This document shows, one piece after another, positions 1-9,141 of a stretch of DNA of 64,000 bases. This DNA comes from CAVRQM01 sp965246915 (GTDB taxonomy: Bacteria; Pseudomonadota; Alphaproteobacteria; Acetobacterales; Acetobacteraceae), in assembly GCA_965246915.1 (NCBI GenBank), contig CBDFGB010000029.1, positions 124,001 to 188,000 on the forward strand. Reading direction: 5' to 3'. Position numbers and translations under genes: made by a program. Every line of letters begins with the position of its first letter. Positions within the stretch are counted from its first letter, which is position 1. Below the pieces are notes generated by a model. It had not been told where the DNA came from. It did no database searches and saw only the letters and a program-made list of their open reading frames with translations.

Positions 1-1
1 C

Positions 2-796
2 GTGATCACCAACCTATTCTCGGCAATTCCCGTGGTCGGCGACAGCATCGTCACGTGGTTGTGGGGCGGCTTCTCCGTCGAGAACCCGACGCTCAATCGG
101 TTTTTCAGCCTCCACTATCTGCTCCCCTTCGTGATCACCGGCGTGGTGTTCCTCCATGTCGTGGCGCTCCATGTCACCGGATCGAACAACCCTTTGGGCA
201 TCGACGTGAAGGGGCCGGCCGACACCCTGCCGTTCCACCCGTACTACACGATCAAGGATTCGGTCGGGATGTGCGTGTATTTTCTGGTGTTCGCGGTGCT
301 GGTGTTCTTCGCGCCGAACTATCTCGGCCATCCGGACAACTACATTCAGGCCAACCCCCTGCAGACACCAGCCAGCATCGTGCCGGAGTGGTACTTCCTG
401 CCGTTCTACGCGATCCTACGGTCCGTCCCGTCCAAGCTGGGCGGGGTCATGCTGATGTTTGGCGCGATCGCGGTGCTGTTCATCCTGCCGTGGCTGGACA
501 CGAGCCCGGTCCGGAGCGCGCGTTTCCGCCCGATCTACAGCAAGTTGATGCTGGTTCTCGTGGCTGACGTCGTCATGCTGGGGTTCGTCGGTGCCCACCA
601 TCCGGAGGGCATCTGGATCCCGATGGGGCAGTTCGGAACCGCCTGGTATTTCCTGCATTTCCTCGTCTTGTTGCCGGTTCTCGGCAAGGTCGAGCGGACG
701 CTGCCGCTGCCGGAGAGCATCAGCCGGCCGGTGATCCATGCCGGCGGCGGCCCGCTGCCTGCCGGCGCGACGGCCAAGCCGATGGAGAAGTCGTGA
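2..796 (+). CDS. petB: Cytochrome b of the cytochrome bc1 complex (5' end missing)
   Basis: This is the C-terminal part of the membrane subunit of ubiquinol-cytochrome c reductase, which carries the b haems and the quinol oxidation site. The reading frame is open at the window edge, so the true start lies upstream. Visible residues 38 and 52 are a His-x13-His pair in a hydrophobic helix, the second set of b-haem ligands. The PEWY motif of the Qo site is at visible residues 128-131. Several further hydrophobic helices follow. About 264 residues are present of the roughly 400 usual for the family. The stop overlaps the cytochrome c1 start, so the two are co-translated; petA is expected just upstream of the window. 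Confidence 0.97.
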   Translation: MITNLFSAIPVVGDSIVTWLWGGFSVENPTLNRFFSLHYLLPFVITGVVFLHVVALHVTGSNNPLGIDVKGPADTLPFHPYYTIKDSVGMCVYFLVFAVLVFFAPNYLGHPDNYIQANPLQTPASIVPEWYFLPFYAILRSVPSKLGGVMLMFGAIAVLFILPWLDTSPVRSARFRPIYSKLMLVLVADVVMLGFVGAHHPEGIWIPMGQFGTAWYFLHFLVLLPVLGKVERTLPLPESISRPVIHAGGGPLPAGATAKPMEKS

Positions 797-1545
797 TGCG
801 TCGTCTTGCCGCGTTGGGCCTGACGCTACTGCTCGCTTCTCCGGCTCTGGCCGCAGAAGGTGAAGCGGAGTTGCCTCGCGAGGAGTGGAGCTTCGCGGGT
901 ATCTTCGGAACGTTCGACCGGGCGTCCGCGCAGCGCGGCTTCCAGGTATACAAGGAGGTATGCTCGAACTGCCACTCCATGCGGTTGGCCTATTACCGCA
1001 ATCTGGAGGGGATCGGCATTCCAGCCCCGGACGTGAAGGTGATCGCGTCGTCAGTGCAGGTTCCGACCCTGAGCGATGACGGACAACCGGCCGAGCGCCC
1101 GGGCCTCCCGTCGGACCATTTTCGTTCGCCGTTCCCGAACGACCGGGCAGCGAGGGCGGCCAACAACGGCGCGCTGCCGCCCGACTTCTCGGTCATCGTA
1201 AAGGCGCGGGAGGGCGGTGCCGACTACGTTCATGCCCTGCTGAATGGCTATGGAGAGCCTCCTGCAGACCTCAAGATCGGCCAGGGGCTCTATTACAACA
1301 AATGGTTCCCTGGTCATCAAATCGCGATGCCCCAGCCGCTGCAGGATGACCAGGTCACCTACACCGATGGAACGAAGGCGACGGTCGAGCAGATGTCCCA
1401 TGACGTCGCGACATTCCTGACCTTCATTGCCAACCCGGAGATGGAGAACCGCAAGCGCAACGGCGTGAAGATCGTGATCTTCCTGGCGCTGCTGACCTGC
1501 GTGACCTATGCGGTCAAGCGTAAGGTATGGGCGGACGTCCACTAA
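796..1545 (+). CDS. petC: Cytochrome c1 of the bc1 complex
   Basis: The protein is the c-type haem subunit that passes electrons from the Rieske protein to soluble cytochrome c. An N-terminal signal peptide ends near ALAA (residue 20). The haem-binding motif CSNCH is at residues 56-60, and a Met at about residue 178 in a GHQIAMPQP context is the likely axial ligand. A single C-terminal membrane anchor spans about residues 224-243. I chose ATG 796, which overlaps the petB stop by one base, because the GGAGAAG purine run lies 5 nt upstream. GTG 793 is the alternative. At 249 residues it has normal length for the bacterial form. Confidence 0.96.
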   Translation: MRRLAALGLTLLLASPALAAEGEAELPREEWSFAGIFGTFDRASAQRGFQVYKEVCSNCHSMRLAYYRNLEGIGIPAPDVKVIASSVQVPTLSDDGQPAERPGLPSDHFRSPFPNDRAARAANNGALPPDFSVIVKAREGGADYVHALLNGYGEPPADLKIGQGLYYNKWFPGHQIAMPQPLQDDQVTYTDGTKATVEQMSHDVATFLTFIANPEMENRKRNGVKIVIFLALLTCVTYAVKRKVWADVH

Positions 1546-1558
1546 CGGCCGGCGTGAG

Positions 1559-2440
1559 ATGACGAATACCATACAGCCGGTGATCGGCCTCGTCGGCGGC
1601 TCGGGCCTGTACGACATCCCAGGTCTGCAAGACACCGCTTGGCGGCATGTGGCGACGCCCTGGGGCGAACCATCGGACGAGCTGCTGGAAGGGACGCTCG
1701 GGGGGGTGCGCGTGGTGTTCCTTCCCCGGCATGGGCGCGGCCACAGATTCGCGCCTTCCGACGTGCCATACCGCGCCAACATCGACGCCCTCAAGCGGGC
1801 GGGTGTGACGGACATCATTTCACTCTCTGCGGTCGGCAGCCTCAAGGAAGAGTTGCCGCCGGGTCACTTCGTGGTCGTCGACCAGTTCATCGACCGCAGC
1901 TTCGCCCGCGCCAAGAGTTTCTTCACGGCCGGCTGCGTGGCGCATGTATCGGTCGCCGATCCTGTCTGTTCGCGCCTGGGCGACGCACTCGAAACGTCCT
2001 GCCGAGCTCTTGGGCTGCCGGTGACGCGCGGCGGCACCTACCTCGTGATGGAAGGCCCGCAATTCTCCTCGCGCGCCGAAAGCCTGCTGTATCGGAGCTG
2101 GGGGTGCAGCGTGATCGGCATGACGAACATGCCAGAGGCGAAACTCGCTCGCGAGGCGGAAATCAACTACGCGACCGTCGCGATGGTGACCGACTACGAC
2201 TGCTGGCACGACAGCCATGGCCACGTCACCGTCGATATGGTCGTGAAGGTGCTGCTGGCGAATGCGGACAAGGCGCGCCAGCTGGTCGCCCATGTCGTCC
2301 CCGTGGTCGGTGCCCCGCGCGGCCTGTGTCCGGCCGGATGCGAACGAGCACTCGATCACGCGCTCATCACCGCACCGGCAGCGCGTGATCCTTCGCTCGT
2401 CGCGAAACTCGACGCGGTCGCGGCGCGCGTTCTGCAGTAG
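1559..2440 (+). CDS. mtnP: S-methyl-5'-thioadenosine phosphorylase
   Basis: This enzyme splits methylthioadenosine with phosphate into adenine and 5-methylthioribose-1-phosphate, recycling the by-product of polyamine and related synthesis. The 293-residue protein has the phosphate-binding GGSGLYDI at residues 13-20, a PRHGRGH segment near residue 60, an MEGPQFSSRAES stretch around 161-172 and GMTNMPEA around 187, all typical of the PNP/MTAP family II. The NMPEA region, with Met rather than purine-nucleoside residues, favours MTA over inosine or guanosine. The start is 13 bases after petC, so the two may share a transcript. The gene converges on the SDR gene 16 bases downstream. Confidence 0.93.
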   Translation: MTNTIQPVIGLVGGSGLYDIPGLQDTAWRHVATPWGEPSDELLEGTLGGVRVVFLPRHGRGHRFAPSDVPYRANIDALKRAGVTDIISLSAVGSLKEELPPGHFVVVDQFIDRSFARAKSFFTAGCVAHVSVADPVCSRLGDALETSCRALGLPVTRGGTYLVMEGPQFSSRAESLLYRSWGCSVIGMTNMPEAKLAREAEINYATVAMVTDYDCWHDSHGHVTVDMVVKVLLANADKARQLVAHVVPVVGAPRGLCPAGCERALDHALITAPAARDPSLVAKLDAVAARVLQ

Positions 2441-2456
2441 TTACCGCGGCTCTGGC

Positions 2457-3155
2457 CTAAAACCGCTCGGACCACGGTCGCGCGTCCATCTCGTGCGTCC
2501 AGGCGGAACGAGGCTGAGCGTGCAGGTGGAGATACAGATCGGCTAAGGCCTGCGGCTCCAGCAGCGCGTCCGGGCCACGCTCCCCGAGCAGATGCTCGTA
2601 GCGCTCGGAGCGGATCTGACCGTCGACGATGACATGGGCGACATGGATCCCCTCCGGCCCCAGCTCGCGCGCCATGCTTTGCGCGACCGCCCGCAACGCG
2701 AATTTCGGTGACGCGAGGTTCATGAACTTGCCGCCGCCGCGCAGCGAGGCGGTCGCCCCGGTGAACAGGATCGTGCCGCGCGCCCGCGGCAGCATCGTCC
2801 GTGCGGCTGCTTGGCCAACCAGGAACCCGGCGAACGCGCCGACCCGCCAGCATGCCTCGAAATCGGCCGGCGTGATGTCGCGCACGCCACCCGGCCGATA
2901 CGCGCCGGCATTGAACACCGCGGCCGCCACCGGCCCCAGATCCGATTCCGCGCGGGCGAAAGCCGTGGCGACGTCCGCCGGCTGGGTCACGTCGCACACC
3001 ATCGGCACCAGGTGATCCGGGTCTGCAGCCGCCTGGCGAGCCAGCCGCGCTTTGTCGCGCGCCAGCATGGCTACCTTGTATCCAGCCCGCGCGAATGTGC
3101 GGGCGAGCGCATCGCCCAGGCCAGGGCCGCAGCCGGCGATCACGACGCTTTCCAC
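2457..3155 (-). CDS. SDR-fold protein lacking the catalytic Tyr
   Basis: A Rossmann-fold protein of the short-chain dehydrogenase superfamily, with a GCGPGLG nucleotide-binding turn at residues 8-14. The segment that should read YxxxK reads LASPK at 147-151: the Lys is kept but the catalytic Tyr is Leu. Known classical-like SDR subgroups (for example the one CDD calls SDR_c10) also lack this Tyr, so the protein may not be an ordinary oxidoreductase. GTG 3155 is chosen because GAGGAG lies 6 nt upstream; ATG 3161 abuts that motif and ATG 3176 has no site. The start region overlaps or abuts the end of the upstream NUDIX gene, so the two are probably co-translated. Substrate unknown. Confidence 0.85.
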   Translation of the reverse strand: MESVVIAGCGPGLGDALARTFARAGYKVAMLARDKARLARQAAADPDHLVPMVCDVTQPADVATAFARAESDLGPVAAAVFNAGAYRPGGVRDITPADFEACWRVGAFAGFLVGQAAARTMLPRARGTILFTGATASLRGGGKFMNLASPKFALRAVAQSMARELGPEGIHVAHVIVDGQIRSERYEHLLGERGPDALLEPQALADLYLHLHAQPRSAWTHEMDARPWSERF

Positions 3156-3165
3156 CCTCATCTCC

Positions 3166-3954
3166 TCAGAACACATGAAGCCGCTGAAACAAGTCGAGCA
3201 GCACGAGGTTCACGTTGAACTTGAATGCGTCGGTATTCCGCACTGTGGCCACAACGCGATCCATCGGCCATAGCTCGAAGGCCACGACCTCGTCGTCGCC
3301 CGGCACCGGAGTGAAATCATCTGGCAGGATGACGTCGTAACAGATCAGCCGGTCCCGCCGCAGCCCCTCGGCGCGCTGCATGGCGTAGCCAATACGCGCG
3401 ACCTCGCGCGCCCGATGCAGCATCGCCCGGGGCAGGCAGGCCTCTTCCGCGGCTTCCTTCAGCAGCGTTGCCCAGGGCGACATCCCGGCAGGCACGCCGC
3501 CGGCCACGATGTGGTCGAGCTTGTTGGGATCGAGCGCCTTGTCCGGCGCACGCCGTCCCACCCAGAGCCACCACCCATCCGCCCGCCTGACCAGTCCGTT
3601 CAGATGCACACCAAGCGACAACAGTCCGAACGCCGGCAAGGCGCCGCGGTCGATGGTTGCCAAAGGCACAGCGGTCTCCGACAGGCGGACATCGAACGCC
3701 TCTCCCCGCCAGCGGAATTTGCCCGCGTCCGCCAGCTGGCGCGCGACCCCCGGCAGCTCGCCAGCGGCGTCGGCGCGCAGTACGACACTCCCGGCCTCGA
3801 CGGAAAACCCCGGGCACCCAGCGAGTTCATGAGCGAGCCCGACGGCGACCCAGCCAACCCGGGCAGCGCCGATCCGAAACGGCATCAGCGAGCCGGGCGG
3901 TCGCGCGGTGTTGCACGCGGCGACGTGCCGCCACAATCGTGGGTCAGCGGCCAT
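3166..3954 (-). CDS. NUDIX hydrolase with N-terminal DUF4743
   Basis: The protein has 262 residues in two parts: an N-terminal region of about 115 residues resembling DUF4743, and a C-terminal NUDIX fold. The Nudix box runs from about residue 152 to 174 and contains the metal-binding KEAAEE core, with Lys in place of the usual Arg and Cys in place of the second conserved Gly. Relatives include fungal and plant proteins often labelled thiamine pyrophosphokinase-like, and plant members hydrolyse damaged thiamin diphosphate. That makes sanitation of damaged thiamin diphosphate a reasonable guess, not proven here. It is divergent from the ABC exporter across a 77-base gap, which should hold both promoters. 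Confidence 0.9.
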   Translation of the reverse strand: MAADPRLWRHVAACNTARPPGSLMPFRIGAARVGWVAVGLAHELAGCPGFSVEAGSVVLRADAAGELPGVARQLADAGKFRWRGEAFDVRLSETAVPLATIDRGALPAFGLLSLGVHLNGLVRRADGWWLWVGRRAPDKALDPNKLDHIVAGGVPAGMSPWATLLKEAAEEACLPRAMLHRAREVARIGYAMQRAEGLRRDRLICYDVILPDDFTPVPGDDEVVAFELWPMDRVVATVRNTDAFKFNVNLVLLDLFQRLHVF

Positions 3955-4031
3955 ATCCCGACCTGTCGTTGTTCACGACTGGCCAATTGGGGGGTGCGCC
4001 GCGGCTTTGCAGCGGGCCACCCCCATGCCAC

Positions 4032-5864
4032 ATGAAGGCGATGTCAGATCAGCCCGCCGCCGCCCACGCTCCCGAGCGGTCGGGTCTTCGCACCATCATG
4101 GCCCTTCTGCCGTATCTCTGGCCGAAGGGCGAAACCGCGTCGCACGTCCGTGTGCTCCTGGCCGTGGCGTGTCTCGTCGTGGCGAAGATCGCGACCGTCT
4201 ACATCCCCATCGTCTACTCGCAGGCAGTCGACGCCCTCGCCCCGAAAGGTGCCGCCGCGCTCACCGCCATCCCGGTCGCGCTGATCGGGGCCTACGCCCT
4301 GCTGCGGATTGCCTCGGCCGCCTTCGCCGAATTGCGTGACGCGGTGTTCGCGGCCGTCCAGCAGCGCACCGTCCGCCGGGTCGGCCGCGAGACGTTCGAG
4401 CATCTGCATCGGCTCAGCCTGCGCTTCCATCTCGACCGTCATACCGGCGCGTTGTCTCGGGCCATCGAACGTGGCGCGGGCGGCATCGAGAGTGTCTTGC
4501 GGCTCGCCGTCTTCAATATCCTCCCAACGCTGTTCGAGGTGCTGCTCGTCACCGCGATCCTGTGGAGCCTGTTCGACTGGCGGTACGCGGCGCTGACCTT
4601 TCTCGCGGTGTTCATCTATATCGCGTTCACCCTGATCTTCACGGACTGGCGGGTACGGTTCCGCCGCGCGATGAACGAGATCGACACGGAGGCGCGCGGC
4701 AAGGCGGTCGACAGCCTACTGAACTATGAGACCGTCAAATACTTCGGCAATGAAGGCCACGAATCCCGCCGCTTCGACAACGCGCTTGCCCGCTATGAGA
4801 AGGCGGCCGTCAAGAGCCAGGTCACGCTAAACATGCTGAACATCGGCCAGGCGGTGATTATCGCGGCTGGCCTTGGCCTGGTCATGCTGATGGCGGCGCA
4901 AGGCGTGCGCGACGGGAGCATGACAGTCGGCAAGTTCGTGCTGGTGAACACCTACTTGATGCAGCTCTATCAGCCGCTCAACTTCCTGGGTTTCGTCTAC
5001 CGCGAGATCAAACAGGGGCTCGTGGACATGGAGCAGATGTTCAGCCTTCTGCGGGTCGACTCCGACGTGGTGGACCGGCCGGATGCGGCGAAGCTGGCCG
5101 CCCCGCGCGGCGAGATCGCGTTCGAGGATGTGCGCTTCGGCTATCGGCCTGACCGCGAGATTCTGCATGGCGTATCTTTCAGGATTCCGGCGGGCGGGTC
5201 GCTGGCGATCGTGGGGCCGACCGGGGCCGGCAAGAGCACGATCAGCCGTCTGCTGTTCCGCTTCTACGACGTGGGTGCCGGCCGGGTGTCCATCGACGGG
5301 CAAGATGTCCGCACGTTGACCCAGGACAGCGTGCGGGCCGCGATGGGCGTCGTGCCTCAGGACACCGTGCTGTTCAACGACACCATTCGATACAACATCG
5401 CATATGGCCGACCGGGTGCCTCGCAGGCGGAGATCGAGGACGCGGCGCGCACCGCGCAGGTGCATGATTTCGTCATGCGGCTGCCGGACCGATACGATAC
5501 CATGGTCGGCGAGCGCGGATTGAAATTGTCGGGCGGCGAGAAGCAGCGCGTGGCAATCGCGCGGACCATCCTCAAGAACCCGCCGATCCTCATTTTGGAT
5601 GAAGCGACGAGCGCTCTCGACAGCCATACCGAACAGGATATCCAGCAGGCGCTGCGCGTGATCTCCCGCCACCGTACGACGCTGACCATCGCTCACCGTC
5701 TATCGACGGTGGTCGACGCCGACGAGATCATCGTGCTGAACGACGGCTTCATCGCCGAGCGCGGCAGCCACGCCGAGCTTCTCGCGCGCGACGGGCTGTA
5801 TGCGCGGATGTGGGCGATGCAGGCCGAGCAACCCGACAAGGTCGCCGAGGAAATGGCGATATGA
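4032..5864 (+). CDS. Atm1/HMT1-type ABC exporter
   Basis: A half-size ABC exporter of about 610 residues: an N-terminal six-helix transmembrane domain (about residues 40-340) fused to an ATPase. Walker A GPTGAGKST is at about 394-402, the signature LSGGEKQR at about 499 and Walker B ILILDEATSALD near 520. The sequence between TM segments (ETVKYFGNE, then MDMEQMF-like LVDMEQMF) is typical of the mitochondrial Atm1 and bacterial NaAtm1 group, which exports glutathione-linked sulfur or metal species. ATG 4032 and ATG 4041 are both possible; the latter has GAAGG 2 nt upstream, which is too close, so I keep 4032. The last codon overlaps the start of the next small gene. Confidence 0.93.
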   Translation: MKAMSDQPAAAHAPERSGLRTIMALLPYLWPKGETASHVRVLLAVACLVVAKIATVYIPIVYSQAVDALAPKGAAALTAIPVALIGAYALLRIASAAFAELRDAVFAAVQQRTVRRVGRETFEHLHRLSLRFHLDRHTGALSRAIERGAGGIESVLRLAVFNILPTLFEVLLVTAILWSLFDWRYAALTFLAVFIYIAFTLIFTDWRVRFRRAMNEIDTEARGKAVDSLLNYETVKYFGNEGHESRRFDNALARYEKAAVKSQVTLNMLNIGQAVIIAAGLGLVMLMAAQGVRDGSMTVGKFVLVNTYLMQLYQPLNFLGFVYREIKQGLVDMEQMFSLLRVDSDVVDRPDAAKLAAPRGEIAFEDVRFGYRPDREILHGVSFRIPAGGSLAIVGPTGAGKSTISRLLFRFYDVGAGRVSIDGQDVRTLTQDSVRAAMGVVPQDTVLFNDTIRYNIAYGRPGASQAEIEDAARTAQVHDFVMRLPDRYDTMVGERGLKLSGGEKQRVAIARTILKNPPILILDEATSALDSHTEQDIQQALRVISRHRTTLTIAHRLSTVVDADEIIVLNDGFIAERGSHAELLARDGLYARMWAMQAEQPDKVAEEMAI

Positions 5865-6091
5865 GCGAACCGCCGCCGCCCCTGAATCATGCCGGCGCGG
5901 TCGTCGACAAGGCCATCGAGCATCTGATCGCGCAGAATGTCGATGGCGTATCGATCGCGTCCGCCTTGCTTGGGGCGGCCCTTTCGATGCTTTCGCGCAG
6001 CCTCGACGATGCGAGCGTCGTGCGGGTGCTGGAACAGGCAATCGGCAGCGTCAGGCGCGGCGACCTCCGTCCGCGCGAAGAGACTGTTTGA
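5861..6091 (+). CDS. Small hypothetical protein coupled to the Atm1-type exporter
   Basis: An ORF of 76 codons starts at ATG 5861, which overlaps the exporter stop in an ATGA junction, so translation is probably coupled. The product is predicted to be soluble and helical, with a hydrophobic middle (SIASALLGAALSML, about residues 31-44) flanked by charged segments. It has no Cys, no signal peptide and no motif I recognise. The exact overlap and conserved-looking helical character argue that it is real. Its function is unknown; a helper or regulator of the exporter is only a guess from position. It is followed by 99 bases without a gene. Confidence 0.6.
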   Translation: MSEPPPPLNHAGAVVDKAIEHLIAQNVDGVSIASALLGAALSMLSRSLDDASVVRVLEQAIGSVRRGDLRPREETV

Positions 6092-6190
6092 GATTTCGCG
6101 ATAGCGACGACTTTGTGTCCGTGAGCACCGGACGCGAAGAAAATCGCGTCGACTGGCCGGCACAATAAAATTGTCAAAGGGTCTCTGAGC

Positions 6191-7705
6191 ATGTCGCCGG
6201 CTCGGGTCGTGCTTTGGCTCGTAGTGGGCACGACGGCTTTGCGGGTTGTGCTGGCTGCCGGCACGGGTCTGGGTATCGACGAGAGCTATATGGTGGCCGC
6301 CGGCCGAACGTTGCAGCTCAGCTACTTCGACCACCCGCCGCTGTCCTGGTGGCTGTCCCGGTTGGCCGCGATGGCGGCCGGCAGCGAGGCGGCGGTCGTC
6401 GTGCGGGCGCCATTCATCGCGCTGTTCGCCGGTTCGACCTGGCTGATGTTTTCATGTACGCGACGCCTGTTCGACGACCGCGCGGGGATGTGGGCCGCGG
6501 TCGGGCTGAACCTGTCGCCAGTCTTCTCGGTCACGAGCGCAACTTGGGTCCTGCCGGACGGGCCGTTGATTTTCTCGTTGCTGGGGGCGGGATACTTTCT
6601 GGTTCGGGCATTGGGGGCAACGCCCTCAGCTGAGTCGCGAGTCCGATTCCGAACGCAGGCCCCCCAGTCGACACGCGATCGTGGGAGCGAGGGCCTCGCC
6701 TCCTGGCTTTCCTGGTCTCTCGCCGGCCTGTCCGCGGGCCTCGCGCTGCTGTCGAAATACTCGGCCGTCCTCGTCCTCGCCGGGGCCTTCGCCTACCTTC
6801 TGACGCAACCCGCGCACCGGGTCTGGCTGCGTCGTCCGCACCCCTACGTCGCGGCGCTGATCGCCGCAGCCTGCTGCGCCCCGATCCTGATCTGGAACAT
6901 CCAGCACGATTTCGCGTCGTTCGCGTTCCAGGGCGGTCGTGCGGCCAGCACGAAACTCCAACCTTTCGGGCCGCTCGCCACGCTGGGCGGCGAGGCGCTG
7001 TTCGTCGGCCCCTGGATCTGGCTGCCGATGATGCTCGCCTGGATCGCGGCACTCCGGGCCGGTCCCGCCGCGTGGCGGACCTGGCTGCCTTCGTGCCTTG
7101 GCGCGGGCCCGGTGATCCTGTTCGTCATGGTGTCGTTCTGGGCGCGTCATGTGCTGTTCCATTGGGCCGCGCCCGGATACCTGATGCTGTTCCCGCTGCT
7201 TGGGACGTGGGCGGCGCGCGGGTCCTCGCACTGGATGGCGCGGGGGACGCGCCTAGCGGCGGCCTTGCTCCTGTCGGGCGGTGTCGTGCTGCTGGTCGAG
7301 GCGCGAGTGAATTTGCTCGATCCGTTCGGAGTGGATCCGGGATTTCAGGCGACCGACTGGACGGAGCTGCGCGGCCAGCTCGAGACGCGCGGGTTGCTGC
7401 ACCGGCCGAACACGGTGTTTGCGGCGACCAACTGGGCCGATGCTGGCAAGCTCGGCTATGGGCTCGCTCGCGACGCCCAGGTGGTCGTTCTCAACGCCGA
7501 CGCGCGGCAGTATCTGTTCTTGCCGGGGCTCCCGGAAGCGAGCGAACTGCTGGTGATCGGGCCGCGGGTGACGGCCGAAGGTTTGCGAGGGATGTTCGCG
7601 GACGTCGAGGCATTGCCGCCGTTGCGGTTGCGCTCTGTCGAAATCCCGATCTTCCTGGCGCGGCCCTCATCGCGTCAGGGTGAGGGCTCGGCTGGCGACC
7701 GCTAG
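6191..7705 (+). CDS. GT39/ArnT-like membrane glycosyltransferase
   Basis: A polytopic membrane protein of 504 residues with about ten hydrophobic helices. The first periplasmic loop carries GIDESY (Asp30-Glu31) and FDHPPL (about residues 46-51), the acidic and HPP motifs of the PMT/ArnT superfamily that use polyprenyl-phosphate sugars. It probably moves a sugar onto a lipid or cell-surface acceptor on the periplasmic side. The stretch around residues 145-175 is a charged, low-complexity insertion between helices (many Arg, Ser, Gln) that looks unlike the rest. The stop codon overlaps the stop of the convergent sulfatase gene in the bases CTAG (7702-7705). Confidence 0.88.
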   Translation: MSPARVVLWLVVGTTALRVVLAAGTGLGIDESYMVAAGRTLQLSYFDHPPLSWWLSRLAAMAAGSEAAVVVRAPFIALFAGSTWLMFSCTRRLFDDRAGMWAAVGLNLSPVFSVTSATWVLPDGPLIFSLLGAGYFLVRALGATPSAESRVRFRTQAPQSTRDRGSEGLASWLSWSLAGLSAGLALLSKYSAVLVLAGAFAYLLTQPAHRVWLRRPHPYVAALIAAACCAPILIWNIQHDFASFAFQGGRAASTKLQPFGPLATLGGEALFVGPWIWLPMMLAWIAALRAGPAAWRTWLPSCLGAGPVILFVMVSFWARHVLFHWAAPGYLMLFPLLGTWAARGSSHWMARGTRLAAALLLSGGVVLLVEARVNLLDPFGVDPGFQATDWTELRGQLETRGLLHRPNTVFAATNWADAGKLGYGLARDAQVVVLNADARQYLFLPGLPEASELLVIGPRVTAEGLRGMFADVEALPPLRLRSVEIPIFLARPSSRQGEGSAGDR

Positions 7706-9141
7706 AGTTTTGGAAACCGCGCCATCGCTTCGATGTCGTTGAGGTCCAGGTGTTCGCGCACGTAGCTGCGCGACGCGTCGCGCGGCGGCTGCCAATCCCA
7801 CGAAGTACGCGCCCCATGGCGCAGGGCGGCGGCGGCAAACGTTCGACGACGCTGACTGGTCAAGACCGCTTCACGGATGCGGGGAAGATCCCAGCGCGCC
7901 GTGTCGGGACGCAGCGACGCGTCGCCCTGGTCGGCATCGCCCGCGCAAATCACCAGCGACCGGCCGCCACGCCGGACCATGACCATGGGCGCCACGACCC
8001 CTTCGGCGAAATATTCCCCGAACACCTCGTCATGGCCGCCGGTGCCGGACAGATGCGGCACGAGGCTGCGACCGTCGATCGGCCCTGGCAGCTCCGTCTC
8101 GTCGCCGGCCAGTGCCCTCAATGTCGGAAGCAGATCGACCAGCGAGACCGCATCCGCGACGCGCCGCGGCGCGAAACGTCGTGGCGCATGCACGATCAGC
8201 GGCACCCGTGCCGCCTCGGGTCGGAAGGACATCTTGAACCAGAGCCCGTGCTCACCGAGGAACTCGCCGTGGTCGGACGTCACGACGACCACCGTGTCGT
8301 CGTCGAGTCGTGCGGCGCGCAACGTCTCCAAGATATCGGCGAACTGATCGTCGACGAACGAAACCGCGCCCAGATATGCGCGGCGGGCGCGATGCACCTG
8401 ATCCGCCGCCGGCGTTCGCTGGCCGAGTCCGATGACATGCGCCAGTCGTCGCGAATGCGGATCAACGGACACGGTCGGCGACGCGACGGCCGGCACATCG
8501 GCGTCGGAATGCCGGGTCCACCATGGTTCCGGAATGGTGAACGGGTCGTGCGGATGGCTGAGCGAGACGACCATGCAGAAGGGTCGCGCATCATTGCCGC
8601 GCGTGATGTCGAACAGGTGGCGGCGCGCCGCGAAGACGGCTTCCTCGTCGAAGTCGATCTGGTTGGTGCGCACGCAAGGACCGGCCTGGGTCACGCTGTC
8701 CATCGTGTGATACCATTCCGGTCGCTCATCGGGTCGCGACCAGTCGGGCGTCCAGCCGAGGGCGGCCGGATAGATATCGGTGGTCAGTCGCTCCTCGAAC
8801 CCGTGCAACTGATCCGGCCCGACGAAATGCATTTTCCCCGACAGCACGGTTCGGTAGCCGCTCGCGCGCAGATGATGCGCAAAGGTCGGGATGCTGGCCG
8901 GGAAGTCGGCGGCGTTGTCGAATGCTCCGGTGCGCGATGGCAGCAGTCCCGTCATCATCGCCGTGCGCGACGGGGTGCAGAGCGGGCTGTTGCACCAGGC
9001 GTCGTCGAACACGATGCCCCGGGCCGCCAGCGCGTCGATCGTCGGCGTGCGCGCCGGTCCGCCATGGCAGCCCAGCACACGCGGGGCGAGCTGGTCCGCC
9101 ATCAGGATCAAGATGTTTGGTTGTCGCGGGGCGGCACTCAC
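7702..9141 (-). CDS. Sulfatase family hydrolase (choline-sulfatase-like)
   Basis: A 479-residue type I sulfatase in the alkaline phosphatase superfamily. The metal-binding start PNILILMADQ is at about residues 8-17. The CTPSR motif at residues 55-59 contains the Cys that anaerobic or aerobic maturases convert to formylglycine. A later SDHGEFLGEHGLW segment supplies further metal ligands. Substrate is not determined by the sequence; overall pattern resembles choline-sulfatases and related arylsulfatases. GTG 9141 is chosen because it overlaps the reductase stop as GTGA; longer in-frame starts would run far into the reductase gene. No signal peptide is visible, so it is probably cytoplasmic. 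Confidence 0.9.
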   Translation of the reverse strand: MSAAPRQPNILILMADQLAPRVLGCHGGPARTPTIDALAARGIVFDDAWCNSPLCTPSRTAMMTGLLPSRTGAFDNAADFPASIPTFAHHLRASGYRTVLSGKMHFVGPDQLHGFEERLTTDIYPAALGWTPDWSRPDERPEWYHTMDSVTQAGPCVRTNQIDFDEEAVFAARRHLFDITRGNDARPFCMVVSLSHPHDPFTIPEPWWTRHSDADVPAVASPTVSVDPHSRRLAHVIGLGQRTPAADQVHRARRAYLGAVSFVDDQFADILETLRAARLDDDTVVVVTSDHGEFLGEHGLWFKMSFRPEAARVPLIVHAPRRFAPRRVADAVSLVDLLPTLRALAGDETELPGPIDGRSLVPHLSGTGGHDEVFGEYFAEGVVAPMVMVRRGGRSLVICAGDADQGDASLRPDTARWDLPRIREAVLTSQRRRTFAAAALRHGARTSWDWQPPRDASRSYVREHLDLNDIEAMARFPKL

